From contig OX419758.1 in assembly GCA_948567375.1 (NCBI GenBank), forward strand, positions 54,203,473 to 54,267,472: a stretch of 64,000 nt of DNA. Reading direction: 5' to 3'. Of the stretch, positions 57,895-64,000 are shown piece by piece. The DNA comes from Lunularia cruciata (lineage: Eukaryota > Streptophyta > Marchantiopsida > Lunulariales > Lunulariaceae). Every line of letters starts with the position of its first letter. Positions within the stretch are counted from its first letter, which is position 1. Position numbers and translations under genes: made by a program. The notes beneath the pieces were generated by a model, which was given only the letters and a program-made list of their open reading frames with translations, was not told the origin of the DNA and did not search any database.

Positions 57895-58664
57895 TGTAAT
57901 AATATAGAGTGAGCAGAAGAGTTAGCAAAATCAGCTTCATGTAGCAAAATGAAGTAGAACTAGCATTATCTATGAATGCTAAGGAGTATGCTAGAAGCAT
58001 CTAGGAAATTTTTAGGTGATAAGCTTCTAAATACCTTCCAAGGATGGTTAACTTGCACATCAAGTTAATGGCTAGCTTAGTTTGTATACCAAGTAGGCAA
58101 ATTCTAGAATGAAGCTTCCTTGCAAACTTCTCAAGTAGCTTGGCTTGCACTCCAAGATGATAGTTCAAAGAGTGAAACTACTTTGGGAGCTTCTCAAGAG
58201 CCTTGTATTTTTTTTGCTATAAATACCTCAATATTAGTCCAAGCCCATGCTAGGCGTTCATTTTTTCCCTTACTTGAGCATTTCCATTTGACCTATTTCC
58301 TATTCTCTTGTTGGTCTTTTACATTGGTATTGGAGTATAAATAGGATGGATGGCACTTATGGACCTTTGAATCAATCTCTTCCAAACTATAGGGTTTTCT
58401 ATATCCTTGTATTACCAAAGCATCATTTTGAGCACTTCTTGCTTTGGTGTTGATTTTCTTAATATGATTACTTTGTTTGATGAACCATTGATCCTTTTAA
58501 TTTTTAATTTACAAAGAGCAAAGGATGTGTGCATATGTGCTAACTTGGATAATTGCAAGTAGATAGTTGATAGTGTAGTAGTCATGGCCATGATACCCAA
58601 AGTTATCATTGCTATACAACAACAAATTGAACATCCTAGTAAATTGTTGGAAGAGAGAGATAAT
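57895..58664 (+). mobile_element. Family A chromovirus, copy A3, 5' end only
   Basis: A 5' LTR (57895-58323, TGTAATAATATAGAG to GGTCTTTTACA), a decayed initiator tRNA-Met primer site (TGGTATTGGAG at 58325), and a gag start with MAMIPKVIIAIQQQIEHPS near 58585-58640, matching A2. It is then cut by the D3 LTR at 58665. The remainder lies outside the window, past D3. Broken. Confidence 0.85.
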
Positions 58665-61600
58665 TGTGGTACCCACATTTTTTGGTTTGGATGGTTTTAT
58701 AAAGTTTTGTAAAAGAAGTACATCAATAAAGCCAAATGAGGGCTAAACTAGAAGGAAAATAAGAAGAAGTGTGTGTTTGGGCCAAACCCAAAGTAGACCT
58801 TGGGTCAAGTCCAAAGGACCTAGGATGGACAAAGAGAGGGACTTTGTATCGGATAGCATAGCCTGATCCAATGAACCTATAAAAAACTTCTTTGGGGTTT
58901 TCCAATCAAGAAAGTACGCAGGAAGAAAGTGACAAACTTAGGATCAAGAAGTTCTTGATTGTGACAAGAAACAACCTCATAAAATTGGTGACTAGAGCGG
59001 AGAAGCAACTGAAGAATGACCAAGCAATGTAGGACTATAAAATTAAGAGTTTTGTGAGGAAGCATCACAATGTCCAAATGCTACACCTATGTCTATTTAG
59101 AGTCAACCTGAAGTAATGCAAATTGCAAATTCATAAGAAGAAGAGTGGGTTAGGATCTCGGGAATGATCTTCTACAAGAAGAAAGTGAGGAAACACACAA
59201 TGGCCCTAAAAGTGAGTAAGCAAAGTGCGGTGAGAGGACTTGCAATGCATAAATTAGATGTAGTGGCAAGGATTGATGTCTTAGCAAGGCTTCATATCAC
59301 GTTCTTGGCCTAGAACTAGAATTTCAGTTTTCCAGGTTTCATGGTAGAAATCGCGATGAGTGATTGCAAGGATGGGCTAAAGCATGAGAAGAAGAGAGGG
59401 AATCTTGCTCGATGGGCTGAGTCAAATTGGAGAATAGTCTTGGGGAGAGAAGCAGAAGAGATAGGAGGTATCACCTTCTATTGGAAGTGTGATGCCTCAA
59501 ATGAGACTACCGAGGTGAGAAATTCTTTCAACCTACCCCGCACCAAGAATAGGTATAAGGTGGATAGCTATAGAGACCTTGAGCAAAGAGGGATTATAAG
59601 CACGATGATTGCAATGTTCAAGCCGGAGCAAACCACCTATGTCATGATGCAATAGGCAATGTTCTTTCACCAAATGTTTGCAAGAGAAGCAAAAGACTAG
59701 GCAAAATGTCTACATCAACACGTGGGGCAGATAATTTCATGTTGGAGGATGGACATGCCACCACATTACTTCATGCCCTCTGCAGCTCATTTCTATTTTG
59801 GGCTTAATTTATTGACTTTGGAGGAGAGAACCAAATGCAATCACACTTTTATCCGGATTTGCGCAAGGAGGCAAATGCTGATGAACAATACTATATTGAG
59901 AGAGTGCAAGAAATGAATGAGTACTACAAGCAAAGTGGGAAGGACAGAATTGTAGCAATTGACATCTTGAGGGTAGGGAAGAGAACTAAGCATAAAAGTT
60001 GCTTGGCGATAGTACAACCGCAAAAGATGCAAAAGATTAACTCGAAGGTAGTGGTGGTGAAAGCAAAGGACTTGACTCTGGAAGAAGAAGGGGAGTCCAA
60101 AGGAGAAACTGAGTCAAAGGGAGAAGCTATTGGAGGAGAAGAAGAGTTCAAATTGTGAAGTGAAGAATTGAGTAGTGGCAATGAAGGCAAGGCGGAAGTT
60201 CAGCAAACCCAAAGATGGAGTGTGGATACAAGGAAGCCGAGTCCAGAGGTCTCCACTATCAAACGGGGATGTGAGAAGAAGGAGGAAGAAGGAGTCTTGG
60301 CATGTCCAAGAACTGCCAAGGGGGAAAGAAGTGTGCACATAGCTGAGGTGGGGCCCAATAAAGTCACCACAAAAGAGGAGGAGAGTTTGGATGAGGAAAC
60401 CTTGAAGGTACAAAGATCGTAACTTTGGGGTAAGGCGCCAATAGGAGAGTTGTCTGCAGGGGAAGATAAAGTCTGGGCCGATGAGAAGAAGAATGACAAA
60501 GTAGAGTATCTATCAAAGGTCGTGTGTCCGCTGTTGGTGTTTTTGTAGTAGAAGAAAGTAGAGATGGCGAGTGTTAACCTCAATGTGTGAGATAAGTTAG
60601 CAGTAGTAGAGAAGTGGAGTGCGGAAACCTCATTGTTGAGAAGCAAGCCTATGAGAGTAGAGATGGGAGCCAAAGAACTTTGAGTGGAGGAGATTATTTA
60701 GAGTAAGCATTCTGAAGCAATGGGGGAGGATTTGGTGAAGTGTCACAAAGAAGCTAAGGAGAAGATGGCATTGGTAGAGGTGTTGAAAGGAGAACTTGCT
60801 GATGCGCAAGTAGAATTAATACATTCAAAGGCAAGTGTAGCAGTAATGGAGCAAGAGTTGGAGAGTCTTAAGAAGAAGGCCGTTGAGAAAGATCAAGCTT
60901 GGTAGCAAAAGTTAGCAAAACATGGTAGAGAAGAATATTGATTGCAAGGATTGTTGAGGGTGCTAGAAGAACAAATTGCACTAAATTGACAAGAGAAGGA
61001 GGTGATGAAGGCTGAGTTTGAGGACAAATTACACATGTATCGAAATGAATTGGAGGAAGAAAGAAGGAAGGAGAAGCTTAATACAATGGGGGAAGTCAAT
61101 GACATAACAAGAGTGGTAAACAAGATAATGGTGATGCTTAGCATAGAGGTTGAAGGGAAATTGTAAGAAGCCAGGTTGCATGAGTTGTAATTATTGGTGC
61201 AAGAGGCACGGAAGAGGAAGGTGAAGGACACAAAGCTGAATAATTTGTTAATTTGTCTGCGAGAATGAGTAGATAGGAAAATGTTAGAAGTAGGAGACAA
61301 TGTGTGTCTCAGATTAGATCTTGTTAGGACAGAGTTGGATAAACTTTGTAGTGAAGTGCACATAGTTAGAAGACCCAAAGTAAGTGAGGTAGGAGTTTAG
61401 GTATCTTTGGACCCACTACCTAAAACATTAGAGAAAGATAGATCAAAAGCTAAAGAGTTAGGAAGATTACCCATGACCTCAATTGTAGGTTGTAGTGAAG
61501 AAATTGTAGAAATAGAAGAATTTGGAGTAGAATTGAGTAGACCCAAAGATGGAGAAATTCTCAAAGGAACATTGGGTTTGGAAGCCAAAGTCAAAGTTGA

Positions 61601-62392
61601 TATTGGATTGGATTAAAAATAGATTGAGATATGAAGAGTTGCATTGTCATTTTGGATCTATAGGTAGGAAAAGTTGTTGTAGAATAGTATACTTGTTAGT
61701 AACTATCAATTTCTCTACTATTTAAAGGAGGCATTCATAGTATGTGTTGTTCAGTGCTCATAATTTTTGAGAATAGATAAAGCAAAGTGCTATGAGGCAG
61801 TGCTTGTTGCTTGAGTTTAATTTTGAGTATCAACTTGGTGTTTGTGTTTGTGAGTGTTTGGAGAATTTTGAAGTGCAAGTCAATGTGTTTGTTGGATGTT
61901 GGATTCTGCAGCCTTGATCTTCATTTTGTGTGGGTGATCTTGAGTGAAGTGCAATTGGAGCAATGCCTTGATAGATCTGAGAGGAATTGTAGTGTTGGTA
62001 GTATTCTATAGTTGTGAGTGCAGTGAAGTGTTGATGTGAAGCAATTTCAATCAAGGAAGTTGTGCCTTCAATGGAGGGGTGGAACACAATTTTGAGGCAA
62101 AGTTGTTTTGCAGTGCCGTTTTTAGGAGAGATTGAATCATCACAATCAAGATTGTTTGGAAAGATTTGATGGAGTTGTGATTAAGTGTGACATTTTTGTG
62201 TGACAAGACTGCGCGTCAGTGCTTGTTACTCTCTTTTGGGTGTAGTTGCTACGTGAGAGATTAAAGATGCAACCAAGAAGAACTTATTTGGTTACTTTGC
62301 TTCATATTTGATCATTTCTGATCAGTATCTCTACAAGAACAAACTTAACTTACTTGATTACCGCAAAAGTGATATTTTCCAAGTTTGTCACA
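58665..62392 (+). repeat. D3 5' LTR
   Basis: It starts TGTGGTACCCACATTTTTTG and ends AAGTTTGTCACA, 3728 bases. It is colinear with D1 and D2. It has visibly fewer CpG and more TpG/CpA than D2, as expected of an older methylated copy. Confidence 0.9.
59341..61616 (+). pseudogene. Coding-like region inside the D3 LTR (unknown protein)
   Basis: Same order as D2: a block with KKRGNLARWAESNWRIVLGR and TKNRYKVDSYRDLEQRGIIS, PPHYFMPSAAHFYFGLNLLT, an acidic middle with LEEEGESKGETESKGEAIGG, and charged C-terminal blocks ending EAKVKVDIGLD near 61616, against EAK-like KAKEEVDIGSD in D2. The upstream part of the region (from about 59200) also matches. More decayed than D2. Ends about 100 bases before the TATA-like box at 61718. 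Confidence 0.65.
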
Positions 62393-62397
62393 TGATT

Positions 62398-62417
62398 TTT
62401 GGCGCTGTTGCCGGGGA
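62398..62417 (+). promoter_or_regulatory. D3 primer-binding site (tRNA-Asp type)
   Basis: TTTGGCGCTGTTGCCGGGGA starts five bases after the LTR end. It is one base from TGGCGCCGTTGCCGGGGA, the classic tRNA-Asp complement of plant Athila/Tat elements. It fixes the LTR end and strand. Confidence 0.9.
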
Positions 62418-62480
62418 TACAAATCTCGGAAGTGGAAGAATACAAAGCCAAAATTTAAACTGGTTTTGGAACCAACATGA

Positions 62481-63960
62481 ATGTCTGCATTGAAAGTTGA
62501 GTTTATAAAAAAATTCATTTGCAAAAAGATAGCACAAACCTTAATAGAAGAAGAGTGCTCACATCTCTTACAAACAATTCCTTGGTTGGCTCAAGGGAAT
62601 TTTCATGAACACTTTCAAACTATTGACCCTCTTACTTTGTTTCCAGTTGAAGTCAACACCATCACAAAAGAGAATGTGTTGACAAAGATCCCACTTTGAA
62701 CTTGACTACTTGGAACCTAGGCTATCAACAAAATGTCAATACCAACCAGTTCCTTGGGTCCATTAGGTTCAACCATACCATAGCCAATTCCACTAAGTCA
62801 AAAAATGACTTTGTTACTTATCACTCAACACACTTATCAGAAGTATAAGGGGACAGAACAAGACAAAGATCCAGATGAATTTATCAAAGAATTTGAAGCC
62901 ATTTCCTTTGCCAACAAGGAACATGACTCTACGGATTCCCTGCAAATTTTTCCAAGTCTGCTCCAAGAGAAAGCCCTGAGTTGGTATACCCATGGAACTC
63001 AAAAGGGCTTTACACTAGCTGATTGTGCAGACTTGCAAAATGGCTTCTTGGAACGATTCTAGGAAGTTAACTATGATACGAGTGTCCTTGTAGCACTCAA
63101 TGATTTGGACCAAGGGAAGAAGGAAAAGTTTAGAGACTACTCTGAGTGGTTCATGGCTCTCTTGAACTGAGTCCCAAAGCAATCCGATGTGGTGGGTTAC
63201 TGCGATGCCCAAGCCATCACATGGTTCTTTGGCGGACTCTTACCAAAGATTTGTATCTTTGCCAGGGAGAGGAATGTAACTTCCTTGGACAAAGAACTCA
63301 AACATGTCACCCGGTATGAGGTGGCCCTCTCTCACTTGTCCAGCAACCAAAGAAATCGGGAGAAGAAAGGCAAGAAGCCCAAAAGGAGAGCTTCTTGCAA
63401 CACATCCCTTTCTTCAAAGGAATCCTCCACGTCTTTTAGTTCTTCTTTGGAATCCAAAGAAGATTCAAAGCCAAGGAGAATACAAAGAAGAGGAGGAAAG
63501 AAGCCAGTAACACCTCCAGCAAAGAATGCACAAAAGGTGAATCAAAAGTTGGAGATTCTTATTAAAGATTTTATGGATTTCAAGATCCAAAGAAAGCCTT
63601 CATCATTTGGCAGCCAAATGTATGGTGCACTACATGTGGTAAATCCGGCCATGCTAATACTGAGTGTTTGACTTGCACTACATTTTTTGTGCAACAAATT
63701 GATTGGGTTCTAGGTTGGGACCAAAGTGAGGAAGATGAGGTTGTGTACCAGACTCTTGAGATATAACTTCAAGCAAGCATATTGTATCAAGGTCCAAGGT
63801 ATGGACCCAAGGAGTATAACAACAATGCCCCCCCACAAGGACTACCAATGGGTGGCCAAAATAAGCCTCAAAATGTTGCATCGGGTGCTTGTTATAATTG
63901 TGGCTCAATGGGACATTGGTCTCCAAACTGTCCGGAGCCAAGATGGTAAATTGGGTATGT
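62481..63960 (+). pseudogene. D3 gag
   Basis: Seen: an N-terminal block (62481-62699); the capsid domain with TYQKYKGTEQDKDPDEFIKE, QEKALSWYTHGTQKGF and ADLQNGFLERF (62805-63062); the end of the capsid (WFFGGLLPKICIFARER); a Lys/Ser-rich linker; and two zinc knuckles, CTTCGKSGHANTEC (about 63625-63670) and CYNCGSMGHWSPNC (about 63889-63930). This is a normal gypsy gag with two knuckles. Fewer breaks than most elements here. Confidence 0.85.
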
Positions 63961-64000
63961 CCCACTATGCAGAAATTATAAGGGATTGGGGCATACTAGA

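Larger units (their letters stand above)
58665..64000 (+). mobile_element. Family D Ty3/gypsy element D3, 5' end
   Basis: A 5' LTR (58665-62392), a tRNA-Asp type primer site and gag, running off the window at 64000. It proves that the 3.7-kb D repeat is an LTR and that D1 and D2 are solo LTRs of the same family. Very long LTRs plus a tRNA-Asp primer suggest the Tat/Athila side of Ty3/gypsy, but no RT is in view, so the clade is inference. Broken several times. Confidence 0.88.

Overview
The window is plant nuclear DNA made almost entirely of LTR retrotransposons nested in one another. I found no host gene, tRNA, rRNA or CRISPR array. A plant source is supported by Ty3/gypsy chromoviruses with a C-terminal chromodomain, a Ty1/copia element primed by initiator tRNA-Met, and a gypsy element with a tRNA-Asp type primer site. 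The deep nesting, LTR pairs that differ by about 10 percent, and 64 kb without a gene point to a large, slowly purged genome such as a gymnosperm or fern. That assignment is inference. All elements are treated as fossils.

Layout, left to right. 1-3043: end of a plus-strand chromovirus (A1). 3044-3720: a stray inverted LTR end and a minus-strand gag scrap. 3724-28990: a long plus-strand gypsy element (B1) with about 2.6-kb, purine-rich LTRs. B1 hosts a minus-strand gypsy element (E, 9150-17355, a partial tandem sharing one LTR) in its pol, and a minus-strand copia element (F, 21739-28086, exact AAATT target duplication) in its 3' LTR. 28991-32289: a truncated minus-strand relative of B (B2), tail to tail with B1. 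32290-57894: scattered minus-strand pieces of a gypsy element (G) that carries a cytosine-5 DNA methyltransferase domain between protease and reverse transcriptase. G is split by H-family elements, including a rearranged H chromovirus with an inverted pol, and by a full-length minus-strand A element (A2, 48017-56834). 57895-58664: start of a third A element (A3). 58665-64000: 5' LTR, primer site and gag of a D-family element running off the window.

Two items stand out. First, the D-family LTR is about 3.75 kb and carries a long coding-like region in its U3 part, in the same place in three copies: solo LTR D1, solo LTR D2 and the 5' LTR of D3. A gene inside U3 recalls Nef and Sag of animal retroviruses; I do not recognise this protein. 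Second, the G element's methyltransferase shows the PCQ, ENI, target-recognition-side and C-terminal motifs.

Relative order of insertion: A2 is inside G and D2 is inside A2. H-a is inside the RT of G and D1 is inside H-a. H-b is inside the methyltransferase of G and H-c is inside H-b. E and F are inside B1, and D3 is inside A3. The D family is therefore among the latest arrivals on the right side.
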